Shown: positions 17,831 to 26,034 of the stretch, piece after piece
Layout of the letters: the number at the start of each line of letters is the position of its first letter
How positions within the stretch are numbered: position 1 is the first letter of the stretch
Origin: Crocinitomicaceae bacterium
Lineage (GTDB): Bacteria > Bacteroidota > Bacteroidia > Flavobacteriales_D > Crocinitomicaceae
Assembly: GCA_030833845.1 (NCBI GenBank)
Contig: JAURGK010000003.1
Coordinates: 1-64,000 of the forward strand
Reading direction: 5' to 3'
DNA: 64,000 nt
The notes under the pieces: model-generated
Told to the model about the DNA's origin: nothing
What the model saw: the letters and a program-made list of their open reading frames with translations, nothing else
The model's database searches: none
Program-made: the position numbers and the translations under genes

Positions 17831-19639
17831 ATGAAAAAACTTTACGTATCCTTTCTTGCCATCATGGCGGCAGGTACTTTTCACGCACAAGTGAAAAGCA
17901 CAAACGTGACACGTCTAGACAAAAAAGCTTCATTTGAAGTTGGTTCTAACGTTGCTCACAAACCTTTGGCTGTTTCCAAAGCCACTACTATTTGGTCTGA
18001 TGATTTTTCTACTCCTGCAAACTGGACTCTTGCAAGCACTGGTGCAAATACAGAGCAATGGCACATCATCAATACACCAAATTCTATTCCAGTTAGTGCA
18101 TTGAGCCCATTCGCTTCACCAACTGCGTCTAATGGATTTTTATTCGTTAACTCAGATGCCAACAACACCATGGATATGGATGGCACACCAATCATCACAA
18201 CTGCTACCTCTGGAACAATCGATTGTTCTTCACATAGTGTAGTGAAACTGAAATACAACCACAATTTCCGTTGGTGGCATGACACCCGTGGCGTTCGTGT
18301 TTCTGGAGATAACGGTGCGACTTGGACTGAATTTTTAATCTCTGACGAAGTTGATTATTTTACACCTAACCAAAATTCTGGCAACCCGGAGGTTACAATC
18401 TTAGATGTATCATCAGTGGCAGCTGGTTCATCACAAGTACAAATTCAGTTCTATTATAACGATAACGATTATTGGGGTTGGTACTGGGCTGTTGACGATG
18501 TTGAATTGTACGTTCCTGAAGCCAATGACCTTAAATTGAACAGTATTTACTGGGGTTCTACAGGATTCTGGGCTGAGCGTTTGGCTTACTACCAAGTACC
18601 TGCTTCTCAGGTAACTGAAATCGAGTTTTCTGGTTTGGTAGAAAACATTGGTTCGCAAGACCAACAAGACGCCGTATTTACAGCAACAGTTGGTACATTT
18701 ACAGGCACTTCAGCAGCTACACCAGTATTGGTTGGAAATGTTGATACTTTGGCCTGTACTACCACACTTACTCCAGGAACAGCAACCGCTACCCTTTCTT
18801 TGAACGGATCAGTTGCGATGGGTAATGTTGATGGAGACGCTACCAACAACACTCTTGCCAATTACGCAGCAATTGAAATTAACCCATACGTTTATGCACG
18901 CGACAATGGAACTGCAACCAACGGTTCTTTCAATGGCGGTATGGGCTTTGAAGTAGGTAATATTTTTGACATCTTCGCTAACACATCAATTGGTGGTGGT
19001 TCTGTGTATGTACACAGCGCAGCAGAAGCAGGAGCAGAAATTTATCTTAAGTTATATTCAATTGATCCAACCTCTGGTGACTTCCTATATGTTGATGAAA
19101 CTGGCCCATATGTTCTTCAGGCTTCAGACATCGATGCGGAGGTAACGCTTTCATTCTTAGGCGGTAGCTACCCACTCAATGCCGGTGAAGCTTACCTTTT
19201 GGTAGCAGGTTCAAACGGTGACGGTGGTGCAACAAACGACCTAGTTGTAGGTACTGCAGGCCCTTCACCAGCACAAACATGCTACTACTATGACATGACT
19301 GACCTTACTTGGTACTACACTACTTCTCAACCAATGGTTCGCATGAATTTTGACCCAGCTTTAGGTCTTGCTGCTGCAAACAACAGTTTTGGTCTTGAAG
19401 TTGCTCCTAACCCAGCAGCAGATGCAACTAGCCTCACTTTCACAGTGAAGAACACCTCTGATGCTTTGATCAATGTGATTGACATGGCTGGAAAAGTTGT
19501 TGCAACTCAATCTTTGACTGGAGTAAATGGAACACAAACTGTGGAAATCAATACTAGCGCTCTCAATAGCGGAATGTACACAGTAAATGTGACAGCAAAC
19601 GGAACTTCTGTAAGTAAGAAACTTGCTATCCGCAAATAA
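17831..19639 (+). CDS. Large type IX-secreted protein with sorting domain
   Basis: A 602-residue exported protein. It has a signal peptide (1-19, ending FHAQ), a propeptide-like stretch, a MAM/jelly-roll-like domain (about 50-230, starting IWSDDFSTPANW and closing YWAVDDVELYVP), a middle beta-sandwich (about 235-350) and a further beta domain to about 505. The C-terminal 75 residues form a type A type IX sorting domain (APNPAADATSL ... ALNSGMYTVNV ... KKLAIRK). It is a single-gene unit with an exact promoter box and a strong terminator, and its codon choice is smooth with few rare codons, suggesting strong expression. No catalytic motif is seen; the role is unknown. Confidence 0.88.
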   Translation: MKKLYVSFLAIMAAGTFHAQVKSTNVTRLDKKASFEVGSNVAHKPLAVSKATTIWSDDFSTPANWTLASTGANTEQWHIINTPNSIPVSALSPFASPTASNGFLFVNSDANNTMDMDGTPIITTATSGTIDCSSHSVVKLKYNHNFRWWHDTRGVRVSGDNGATWTEFLISDEVDYFTPNQNSGNPEVTILDVSSVAAGSSQVQIQFYYNDNDYWGWYWAVDDVELYVPEANDLKLNSIYWGSTGFWAERLAYYQVPASQVTEIEFSGLVENIGSQDQQDAVFTATVGTFTGTSAATPVLVGNVDTLACTTTLTPGTATATLSLNGSVAMGNVDGDATNNTLANYAAIEINPYVYARDNGTATNGSFNGGMGFEVGNIFDIFANTSIGGGSVYVHSAAEAGAEIYLKLYSIDPTSGDFLYVDETGPYVLQASDIDAEVTLSFLGGSYPLNAGEAYLLVAGSNGDGGATNDLVVGTAGPSPAQTCYYYDMTDLTWYYTTSQPMVRMNFDPALGLAAANNSFGLEVAPNPAADATSLTFTVKNTSDALINVIDMAGKVVATQSLTGVNGTQTVEINTSALNSGMYTVNVTANGTSVSKKLAIRK

Positions 19640-19658
19640 TCATTTCCTCTAAGGAACG

Positions 19659-19686
19659 AAAAAGGGAGCCCAAGGGCTCCCTTTTT
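19659..19686. terminator. Bidirectional intrinsic terminator
   Basis: A 13-bp stem (AAAAAGGGAGCCC at 19659-19671, loop AA, GGGCTCCCTTTTT at 19674-19686) separates two convergent genes. T-runs are available in both directions. Confidence 0.9.
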
Positions 19687-19688
19687 TA

Positions 19689-20450
19689 TTATCTCAAACT
19701 AAAAGCTAAAACCTCATCGATAAATAGGTCCGGAGCTTCTGCATGCACCCAATGCCCTGCATTTGGTACAGTGGCTAAATGCATGTCAGGATAGTGAGAT
19801 TCTAAATCTGATATATCTTCGTCTAGGATATAATTAGAAAGTTCGCCACGAATAAATAATGTAGTTGTAAAAGACTCTACTTTGGGCAATGCGCTTAAAA
19901 TTTCGGGCATACTTTTCTCCAGAACCGAAAAATTAACTCTCCATGCAAGCTGACCCTTCTCTTTCCAAAATAAATTTTTCAGTAAAAACTGTCGGACACC
20001 ATCCGAATCAATATACTTACAGAGTATCGCCTCGGCTTGGTTTCGGGCACTTAATACAGTTAGATCTATTGCATGAATTGCTGCCAATATATGATTATGA
20101 TGCGGCATATAGGCTTTTACGCCCATATCAACAACAATTAATTTCTGCAGACGGTCTGGAAAGGTTTGATCAAAATGCATTGCAAGTTTCCCTCCCATTG
20201 AATGACCAAGCAAGATGGGTGCTTGGATATCAAGATCATTAAAAAGTTCATCCAAGTCTTGGACCATCAGTTGATACGAAAACTCTTCAGACCAAGGCGA
20301 ATGACCGTGATTCCGAAGATCTACAAGTGTTACTTGATAATAGTCGGCTAGTTTTTTAGCATGTGATTGCCAATTATCTGAAAAACCAAAAAGACCATGT
20401 AGAATGACTAGTGGTTTGCCCGAGCCAAATTGTTTGTAGAAAAGCTTCAT
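19689..20450 (-). CDS. Alpha/beta hydrolase (YbfF-type esterase)
   Basis: A 253-residue cytoplasmic hydrolase with no signal peptide. The oxyanion segment HGLFGFSDNW (about 18-27), the VDLRNHGHS motif, the nucleophile elbow GHSMGG (Ser about 96), a late acidic residue and the final His in NAGHWVHAE near 237 form a complete catalytic triad. The substrate is unknown; the closest pattern is small-ester hydrolases of the YbfF kind. Its start overlaps the stop of the upstream metal-binding lipoprotein gene by 4 bp, so the two share a transcript. Confidence 0.88.
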   Translation of the reverse strand: MKLFYKQFGSGKPLVILHGLFGFSDNWQSHAKKLADYYQVTLVDLRNHGHSPWSEEFSYQLMVQDLDELFNDLDIQAPILLGHSMGGKLAMHFDQTFPDRLQKLIVVDMGVKAYMPHHNHILAAIHAIDLTVLSARNQAEAILCKYIDSDGVRQFLLKNLFWKEKGQLAWRVNFSVLEKSMPEILSALPKVESFTTTLFIRGELSNYILDEDISDLESHYPDMHLATVPNAGHWVHAEAPDLFIDEVLAFSLR

Positions 20451-20824
20451 TTGATTGTTTGAGGAGATCCAATGCTACGCACCGAAAATTGCCCTTTATT
20501 GATGGCCATCAGCATTGTTATCATTTGTTTTGGAGCAATTTTATTTCTATCGTAATTAACGACTATTTGCTGCTCCTCAAGGGAATCGACGAAATTGATT
20601 TGAACACGCTCTACAGCACATGTTTCTTTAAGAGTCCTGCGGATGCTTCCTCCGCAAGCCATCTGACAAACCATGCCCTTAACACCAAATTCTTGACTTG
20701 CATTTGCCTTCACTGGCTTACAAATCTTTGATTCGATCAAGGTATTTTTGGGACTTGTCTTTGAATGATTACACGACAAAAAGCCTGGCAAAATAATTAA
20801 AGCGATTGGGATGATTTTTTTCAT
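20447..20824 (-). CDS. Heavy-metal-associated-domain lipoprotein
   Basis: A 125-residue envelope protein with a lipoprotein signal (lipobox GFLSC, Cys 18). The mature part holds one HMA-like ferredoxin fold (about 45-115). Its metal loop reads GMVCQMACGGSI, so the cysteines are spaced CxxxC rather than the usual CxxC of copper chaperones; I have seen this variant in other Bacteroidota. It probably binds a soft metal ion in the periplasm or at the membrane; the metal is unknown. It is the first gene of a two-gene unit with the alpha/beta hydrolase. An exact -7 box ends 4 nt before its ATG. Confidence 0.82.
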   Translation of the reverse strand: MKKIIPIALIILPGFLSCNHSKTSPKNTLIESKICKPVKANASQEFGVKGMVCQMACGGSIRRTLKETCAVERVQINFVDSLEEQQIVVNYDRNKIAPKQMITMLMAINKGQFSVRSIGSPQTIK

Positions 20825-20828
20825 GATA

Positions 20829-20836
20829 CAAAATTA
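20829..20836 (-). promoter_or_regulatory. -7 promoter box of HMA lipoprotein (leaderless spacing)
   Basis: The minus strand reads TAATTTTG, then 4 nt, then the ATG at 20824. Confidence 0.65.
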
Positions 20837-20868
20837 CATATCATATTGTAAGTGTTCGGTACTTTGCT

Positions 20869-20876
20869 TAGATTTG
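20869..20876 (+). promoter_or_regulatory. -7 promoter box TAGATTTG with TTG at -33
   Basis: An exact TAnnTTTG box lies 15 nt before the ATG at 20892. A TTG at 20846-20848, 20 bp upstream, fits the -33 element. Confidence 0.65.
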
Positions 20877-20891
20877 TTCAAACTTGAAATT

Positions 20892-21326
20892 ATGAAAAAA
20901 CTATTCTTAATCGGCTTTGCCACCCTTGCACTTGGCTCAGCTACCCTTACTTCATGTAGCAAATATGAAGAAGGTCCATCTTTAGCCCTCTCGTCAAAGA
21001 ACAGTCGCTTGACAGGATCATGGAAGTTAACAGCGCAAACAACCAATAGCGCCGCTGATGATCTTACTGGGACCACCCATACGATGGATATTGCCAAAGA
21101 TGGCACCTACTCAGTACTTGTGAACTACACTTATATGGGCTTTACCTATACCAATGATTTCACTGGTACTTGGGTCTTTTCCGATGACAAGACACAACTT
21201 ATCACCACAGTGGATGGTCTTTCTGGTACCGATACGCAAACCATTGTGCGTTTGGCAGGCAAAGAATTGAAACTTAAAGCCGTAAATGGAACAGAAACGG
21301 TCATTCAAACCTGGACGGCCCAATAA
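20892..21326 (+). CDS. Lipocalin-like lipoprotein, paralogue 1
   Basis: A 144-residue lipoprotein. The start is the ATG at 20892, giving a signal peptide with a lipobox ending TSC (Cys about 19). The mature part begins YEEGPSLALSSKNSRLTGSWKL, matching the opening strand of small lipocalin-like proteins, and has further strands with KDGTY and TGTWVFSDDK. It is a tandem paralogue of the next gene (shared EGPS, K.SRL/KARL, .WKL, DKDGTYS and GTWVF.ED motifs). It has its own promoter and terminator. Ligand unknown. Confidence 0.8.
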   Translation: MKKLFLIGFATLALGSATLTSCSKYEEGPSLALSSKNSRLTGSWKLTAQTTNSAADDLTGTTHTMDIAKDGTYSVLVNYTYMGFTYTNDFTGTWVFSDDKTQLITTVDGLSGTDTQTIVRLAGKELKLKAVNGTETVIQTWTAQ

Positions 21327-21350
21327 TTTTTCTATTTTGTAGAATTTCAG

Positions 21351-21378
21351 GCCGCATTTAGCATGCGGCTTTTTTTTT
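21351..21378 (+). terminator. Intrinsic terminator
   Basis: Stem GCCGCAT (21351-21357), loop TTAGC, ATGCGGC (21363-21369), followed by a run of nine T. Confidence 0.85.
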
Positions 21379-21391
21379 GCTCAAAAAGTAG

Positions 21392-21399
21392 TACATTTG
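21392..21399 (+). promoter_or_regulatory. -7 promoter box TACATTTG
   Basis: An exact TAnnTTTG box lies 13 nt before the ATG at 21413 and 13 nt after the T-run of the preceding terminator. Confidence 0.6.
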
Positions 21400-21412
21400 A
21401 AAAAAATCAAAA

Positions 21413-21847
21413 ATGAAATCTCTCATTCTATCACTTACTTTGGTCGCTATTGGGCTTGTTGGATGTGCAAAGTTTAGCGAAGGTCCGTCTTTTGCCATTC
21501 AAACTAAAAAAGCACGTTTGTGCAATGATTGGAAGCTTTCGGATTATGTACTCAATGGCAACAATATTTTTGATGCTACGCTCACTACCAAGATGAGTAT
21601 TGACAAAGATGGCACCTACTCTATTTCAAATTACACCAATGAACTAGGGCAAATTCAAGGCACCTATAGTCATGGCACCTGGGTTTTTGGAGAAGACCAC
21701 ACCTCAGTATTCTTCTATGCTGATACTACTACCATTAATCCAGTTCATGAATATTCAATAAAAGAACTTCGCAACAAACGTATGGTTCTTGAAGAAGAAA
21801 TTACTTGGACCGGAGACAAACACCGACTTACATTTATCCAACAATAA
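21413..21847 (+). CDS. Lipocalin-like lipoprotein, paralogue 2
   Basis: A 144-residue lipoprotein (lipobox LVGC, Cys about 18), equal in length to the upstream paralogue. It keeps FSEGPSFAIQTKKARLCNDWKL at the mature start, the IDKDGTYSI segment and GTWVFGEDH, but the remaining strands have diverged, and it has an extra Cys in the first strand. It carries its own promoter and terminator, so the pair can be regulated separately. Function unknown. Confidence 0.78.
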   Translation: MKSLILSLTLVAIGLVGCAKFSEGPSFAIQTKKARLCNDWKLSDYVLNGNNIFDATLTTKMSIDKDGTYSISNYTNELGQIQGTYSHGTWVFGEDHTSVFFYADTTTINPVHEYSIKELRNKRMVLEEEITWTGDKHRLTFIQQ

Positions 21848-21860
21848 ATAATACCAGTAT

Positions 21861-21895
21861 AAAAAAAAGCTATCCGTTTGGATAGCTTTTTTTTT
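21861..21895. terminator. Bidirectional intrinsic terminator
   Basis: A-run plus GCTATCC (stem to 21875), loop GTTT, GGATAGC from 21880 and a run of nine T. It lies between convergent genes and has T-runs on both strands. Confidence 0.9.
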
Positions 21896-21908
21896 GTTAA
21901 GTTTTTAT

Positions 21909-22433
21909 CTAAACAAATTTAGGGTCAACTTCCATTACATGCCCACAAGCTTTGCAAGTTCTCATTTCCAAGGAGCCATAAAATTCCTTGAAACGCGGCA
22001 AGAAATCTTTTTCGATATTTTCTAAAGCAAAACGATAAGAATGCAATTGGTGATTGCAGTTCTCACAAAACCACATGAGTCCGTCTTGAAGATTTGTGCC
22101 TTTACGTACACGTTCTATCACCAACCCGATGGTATTTTCACCTCTCGACGGAGAATGTGGCGTGTTTGCTGGAAGTAAAAACATTTCACCTTCTTTGACA
22201 AGGATATCTTTGGCCTTTCCTTCGTGCTGAATTCTTACCGTAATATCTCCTTCCAACTGATAGAACAATTCCTCACTCTCATTGAAATGATAGTCTTTAC
22301 GCGCATTGGGGCCAGCAACTACCATCACAATAAAGTCGCCGGCTTCCTTATACAGATTTTTATTTGCAACCGGTGGTTTGAGTAAGTCACGGTTGTCATC
22401 AATCCATTTTTGCAAATTAAAAGGTGCCAGCAT
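21909..22433 (-). CDS. nbaC: 3-hydroxyanthranilate 3,4-dioxygenase
   Basis: A 174-residue cupin enzyme that opens the ring of 3-hydroxyanthranilate in the kynurenine route from tryptophan to quinolinate and NAD. The iron ligands H49, E55 and H93 and the substrate-contacting R45 and R97 fit the family. The C-terminal rubredoxin-like second metal site is complete: C123, C126, C160 and C163. No other kynurenine-pathway gene lies in the window. It starts 9 bp after the acyl-CoA dehydrogenase gene on the same strand, so the two are probably co-transcribed. Confidence 0.95.
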   Translation of the reverse strand: MLAPFNLQKWIDDNRDLLKPPVANKNLYKEAGDFIVMVVAGPNARKDYHFNESEELFYQLEGDITVRIQHEGKAKDILVKEGEMFLLPANTPHSPSRGENTIGLVIERVRKGTNLQDGLMWFCENCNHQLHSYRFALENIEKDFLPRFKEFYGSLEMRTCKACGHVMEVDPKFV

Positions 22434-22442
22434 ATGAATAGT

Positions 22443-23585
22443 TTAAGCGTTCAATATTCCCCTTGAAATTACAATTTTTTGCACTTCAGAGGTTCCCTCA
22501 TAAATTTGGGTAATTTTTGCATCGCGCATGAGGCGTTCAACGTGATACTCTTTCACAAAACCATAACCACCGTGTATTTGCACTGCTTCGACGGTTTGTT
22601 CCATCGCAACTTTTGACGCATACAATTTGGCCATGGCTCCAGATTGGTCATAATTTCGACCTGCATCCTTATCCTGAGCTGCTTTATATACAAGCAAGCG
22701 CGCTGCTTCAATTTCAGTGGCCATATCAGCTAATTTGAAAGAAATAGCTTGGTGTTTGTAAATTTCTTTTCCAAAGGCCTGGCGTTCTTTAGAATACGCC
22801 AATGCCAATTCAAGGCCACCGGCCGCGATTCCTAATGCTTGAGCTGCGATTCCAATACGACCACCTGAAAGTGTCTTCATCGCAAACTTAAATCCAAATC
22901 CGTCTTCACCAATTCGGTTTTCTTTGGGCACTTTCACGTCATTAAAGAGTAAGGTGTGTGTGTCGCTACCGCGGATTCCCATTTTGTCCTCTTTTGCACC
23001 TACTACAAATCCATCCATGCCTCTCTCCACAATGAGTGCATTGATCCCTTTGTGACCAAGCTCTGGATTGGTTTGGGCAATGACCAAATAAATAGAGGCA
23101 GAAGATCCGTTGGTTATCCAGTTTTTAGTTCCATTCAGTAAATAGTGATCCCCCATATCAACAGCTGTTGTACGCTGGGAGGTAGCATCGGAACCAGCTT
23201 CTGGCTCAGAAAGACAAAAAGCGCCTATTTTTTCACCTTTGGCAAGTGGCACCAAGTATTTTTGTTTTTGCTCTTCAGTTCCAAAAGTCTCTAGGCCCCA
23301 ACATACCAATGAATTATTTACTGACATACATACTGAAGTAGAGGCGTCTACTTTAGAAATTTCTTCCATGGCAATCACATAAGAAAGCGTATCCATACCG
23401 CTGCCACCATATTTTGGATCTACCATCATTCCTAAGAAACCTAATTCTCCAAGCTGTTTTACTTCTTCGGCAGGAAATTTCTGTAGGTTATCGCGTTCAA
23501 TGACACCTGGTTTGAGTACGTTTTGTGCAAAATCTCTTGCAGCTTCTTTTACAGCTAGATGCTCTTCTGTAAGTTCAAAATTCAT
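22443..23585 (-). CDS. Short-chain acyl-CoA dehydrogenase
   Basis: A 380-residue FAD enzyme oxidising acyl-CoA to trans-2-enoyl-CoA. It shows the FAD/substrate motifs FCLSEPEAGSDA (about 125-137) and NWITNGSSA, the helix EVQKIVISRGIL at the C-terminus, and the catalytic Glu in IYEGTSEVQ near residue 365. Length is typical of butyryl-CoA dehydrogenase-type enzymes. It is the first gene of a two-gene unit with nbaC. Its -7 box lies one base from that of the divergent anmK gene. Confidence 0.93.
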   Translation of the reverse strand: MNFELTEEHLAVKEAARDFAQNVLKPGVIERDNLQKFPAEEVKQLGELGFLGMMVDPKYGGSGMDTLSYVIAMEEISKVDASTSVCMSVNNSLVCWGLETFGTEEQKQKYLVPLAKGEKIGAFCLSEPEAGSDATSQRTTAVDMGDHYLLNGTKNWITNGSSASIYLVIAQTNPELGHKGINALIVERGMDGFVVGAKEDKMGIRGSDTHTLLFNDVKVPKENRIGEDGFGFKFAMKTLSGGRIGIAAQALGIAAGGLELALAYSKERQAFGKEIYKHQAISFKLADMATEIEAARLLVYKAAQDKDAGRNYDQSGAMAKLYASKVAMEQTVEAVQIHGGYGFVKEYHVERLMRDAKITQIYEGTSEVQKIVISRGILNA

Positions 23586-23601
23586 GTTGACTGATTTATT
23601 T

Positions 23602-23609
23602 TAATTTTG
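23602..23609 (+). promoter_or_regulatory. -7 promoter box of anmK
   Basis: TAATTTTG, 26 nt before the TTG start of anmK, and one base away from the opposite-strand box of the acyl-CoA dehydrogenase gene. Confidence 0.6.
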
Positions 23610-23610
23610 A

Positions 23611-23618
23611 CAAAAATA
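23611..23618 (-). promoter_or_regulatory. -7 promoter box of acyl-CoA dehydrogenase
   Basis: The minus strand reads TATTTTTG, 25 nt before the ATG at 23585. It is arranged back to back with the anmK box. Confidence 0.6.
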
Positions 23619-23635
23619 AACCAAATCACATAGTA

Positions 23636-24733
23636 TTGAAAGCAAAAGTCAACAATAAAATACAGCTTCTTGGCCTTATGTCAGGAACCTCCCTAGACGG
23701 GCTCGATATTGCACATGTTGAATTTGACTTCACTGATACAAAAAAAGTTGACTTTCAACTGCTCCATTGCAAGACCTATCCACTTGCTTCAGATCTTGTA
23801 TTTTCATTAAATCAGGTTTTTCGTGCAGCGGCCCCAGACATTTTTGAACTTGATCAACAACTGGCCAAATTTTTCGCAGAATCGGTAAGAGATTTTTTAA
23901 AGAATTTCAAGCTTCGAAAAGAAAATATTAGTGCAATTGCGTCGCATGGTCAAACTATTTATCACAGGCCCGAATTAGGATATACCACACAAATTGGATC
24001 GGGGACTACCTTGAATTTTTTAACAGAGATACCTGTAATTGACCAATTTAGACAGCTAGATGTGAGTGCTGGGGGGCAAGGCGCACCCTTGGTGCCCCTC
24101 GGCGATCAACTGTTATTTTCAAACTACGCCGAAGGTTTTTTAAACTTAGGTGGATTTGCCAATATCTCAAGCTCTGTAAAAGGTAAATGCCAAGCTTACG
24201 ATATTGCACCAGCAAATTTACCTATGAATTTATGGATGAATGGTATTGGTAAGGCCTATGATCAGGATGGCCAACTGGCTAGGCAAGGAGAGCCTAATTT
24301 GGAGGTGCTTAAAAAAGTCTTAGCATTGTCATTTTTTCATCAAAAGGCACCAAAATCCTTAGGTACAGAATGGCTAACGCAATCCTATTTGCCTCATTTT
24401 GAAAAATTGACACTTCCAAACAAACTACGAACCCACCTTGAAGTGCTTAAGACATTGTGTATTCAAGAATTTAAAGCAATGAAATTGAAACGCGTTTTGA
24501 TTACTGGTGGGGGGGCGCATCATCAATTCTTTATTGAATTACTTAAAGAAGCATACCCGGGAGAAATTCTTTTGCCCAGCAAGGAAATCATAGATTTCAA
24601 GGAGGCACTGATTTTTGCATTTCTTGGAGCTCGATTTTTGCGTAATGAAACAACAACACTTGCTGAGGTAACAGGTGCGCGCCAGGCCCTGCGCACGGGG
24701 ATTTTACATGATTTTCAGGGAAGGATTCAGTAA
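23636..24733 (+). CDS. anmK: Anhydro-N-acetylmuramic acid kinase
   Basis: A 365-residue sugar kinase that turns anhydro-MurNAc from peptidoglycan turnover into MurNAc 6-phosphate. The phosphate-binding LMSGTSLDGLDIAHVEF segment lies at about 14-30; SHGQT, NLGGFANIS and GGGAHHQFF follow in the expected order. The start is a TTG: the next in-frame ATG falls inside the first motif, so the TTG is needed. A MurNAc 6-phosphate etherase gene is not seen nearby. It is divergent from the acyl-CoA dehydrogenase. Confidence 0.94.
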   Translation: MKAKVNNKIQLLGLMSGTSLDGLDIAHVEFDFTDTKKVDFQLLHCKTYPLASDLVFSLNQVFRAAAPDIFELDQQLAKFFAESVRDFLKNFKLRKENISAIASHGQTIYHRPELGYTTQIGSGTTLNFLTEIPVIDQFRQLDVSAGGQGAPLVPLGDQLLFSNYAEGFLNLGGFANISSSVKGKCQAYDIAPANLPMNLWMNGIGKAYDQDGQLARQGEPNLEVLKKVLALSFFHQKAPKSLGTEWLTQSYLPHFEKLTLPNKLRTHLEVLKTLCIQEFKAMKLKRVLITGGGAHHQFFIELLKEAYPGEILLPSKEIIDFKEALIFAFLGARFLRNETTTLAEVTGARQALRTGILHDFQGRIQ

Positions 24734-24762
24734 AAAAACCAGCAAAAGAGTCTAAAAATGGG

Positions 24763-24770
24763 TACTTTTG
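24763..24770 (+). promoter_or_regulatory. -7 promoter box TACTTTTG
   Basis: An exact TAnnTTTG box 22 nt before the ATG of the amino-acid dehydrogenase gene. Confidence 0.6.
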
Positions 24771-24792
24771 TAAACCAAAAGTTTGACATCAC

Positions 24793-26022
24793 ATGAAAGA
24801 TTTACTCGCCCAATTCGAAAGCAAAAAACCTGAAATCGTCTTTGAATGGAAAGATTCACTCACAGATGCCGAAGGATGGGTAGTGATCAATTCCCTCAGA
24901 GGTGGTGCTGCTGGAGGAGGTACCCGCATGCGTTTGGGCCTAGACAAACGTGAGGTTGAATCCCTAGCGAAGACCATGGAGGTAAAATTTACTGTTGCTG
25001 GGCCTGCCATTGGTGGGGCCAAATCAGGTATCAACTTCGATCCAAAAGATCCACGCAAAAAAGAGGTGTTGGAGCGTTGGTTTGCAGCCGTTTCCCCATT
25101 GCTGAAAAGTTATTACGGTACTGGTGGTGATTTAAACGTCGATGAAATCCACGAGGTCATACCCATTACAGAAAGCTTTGGCGTTTGGCACCCACAAGAA
25201 GGTGTTTTCAATGGGCACTTCAAACCAAATAACAGTCAAAAAATCAATCGTATTGGACAATTACAACGAGGTGTCTCAAAAGTACTAGACACTCCTAAGT
25301 TCAGTCCTGATCTCTCGAGATCTTATGTTGTTGCCGACATGATTACAGGCTACGGGGTTGCTCAATCTATCGTTCATTACTATCAGCTATGGGGCGGAGA
25401 TTTGCACGGTAAACGTGTTTTAGTACAAGGTTGGGGTAACGTGGGTTCAGCAGCTGCTTATTATTTGGCCCAAAACGGCGCAAAAATAGTCGGGATCATT
25501 GACCGTGTTGGAGGCATTATTGAACCCAACGGATTAGATTTCGCACAAGTGAAAAAATTGTTCGCTGAAAAAAATGGCAATGAATTAATGGCCACTGAGT
25601 TGCTTAGCTACGAAGCCACGAATGAAGCTTTTTGGTCTACCCCTGCAGATATTTTTATTCCATGCGCCGGCAGCCGTATGATTACTGAAAAACAATTAGA
25701 TCAACTTATTGATGCTGGGGTGAGCATCATTTCTTCCGGTGCCAACGTGCCCTTTGCTGATGAGGCCATATTTTTTGGCCCAATAGCAGAAAAAGCAGAT
25801 GCCTCAATAGCACTTATCCCTGATTTTATTGCCAATTGTGGTATGGCCCGGGTGTTTGCATACCTCATGAGTACTGATCTACCAGATTTGGAAGACACAC
25901 TCATCTTTGAAGATGCAAGCCAGACTATATACAATGCGCTTGAGCAAACCCATCAACTGAATCCAAATAATTGTGGTATTGCAAAAACTGCATTCGAAAT
26001 TGCACTCAAAGAACTCGTATAA
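24793..26022 (+). CDS. Glu/Leu/Phe/Val family amino-acid dehydrogenase
   Basis: A 409-residue NAD(P)-dependent oxidative deaminase. The N-terminal substrate domain has GGGTRMR, the catalytic-region Lys in EVKFTVAGPAIGGAKSGI (about 75-92) and TGGDLNVDE; the Rossmann domain has VQGWGNVGSAAA near residue 215. It is shorter than classical 450-residue glutamate dehydrogenases. The specific substrate (glutamate or a branched-chain or aromatic amino acid) cannot be decided by eye. nhaD follows by 12 bp, so the two are likely co-transcribed with folC. Confidence 0.9.
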   Translation: MKDLLAQFESKKPEIVFEWKDSLTDAEGWVVINSLRGGAAGGGTRMRLGLDKREVESLAKTMEVKFTVAGPAIGGAKSGINFDPKDPRKKEVLERWFAAVSPLLKSYYGTGGDLNVDEIHEVIPITESFGVWHPQEGVFNGHFKPNNSQKINRIGQLQRGVSKVLDTPKFSPDLSRSYVVADMITGYGVAQSIVHYYQLWGGDLHGKRVLVQGWGNVGSAAAYYLAQNGAKIVGIIDRVGGIIEPNGLDFAQVKKLFAEKNGNELMATELLSYEATNEAFWSTPADIFIPCAGSRMITEKQLDQLIDAGVSIISSGANVPFADEAIFFGPIAEKADASIALIPDFIANCGMARVFAYLMSTDLPDLEDTLIFEDASQTIYNALEQTHQLNPNNCGIAKTAFEIALKELV

Positions 26023-26034
26023 AAAAACTCAATA

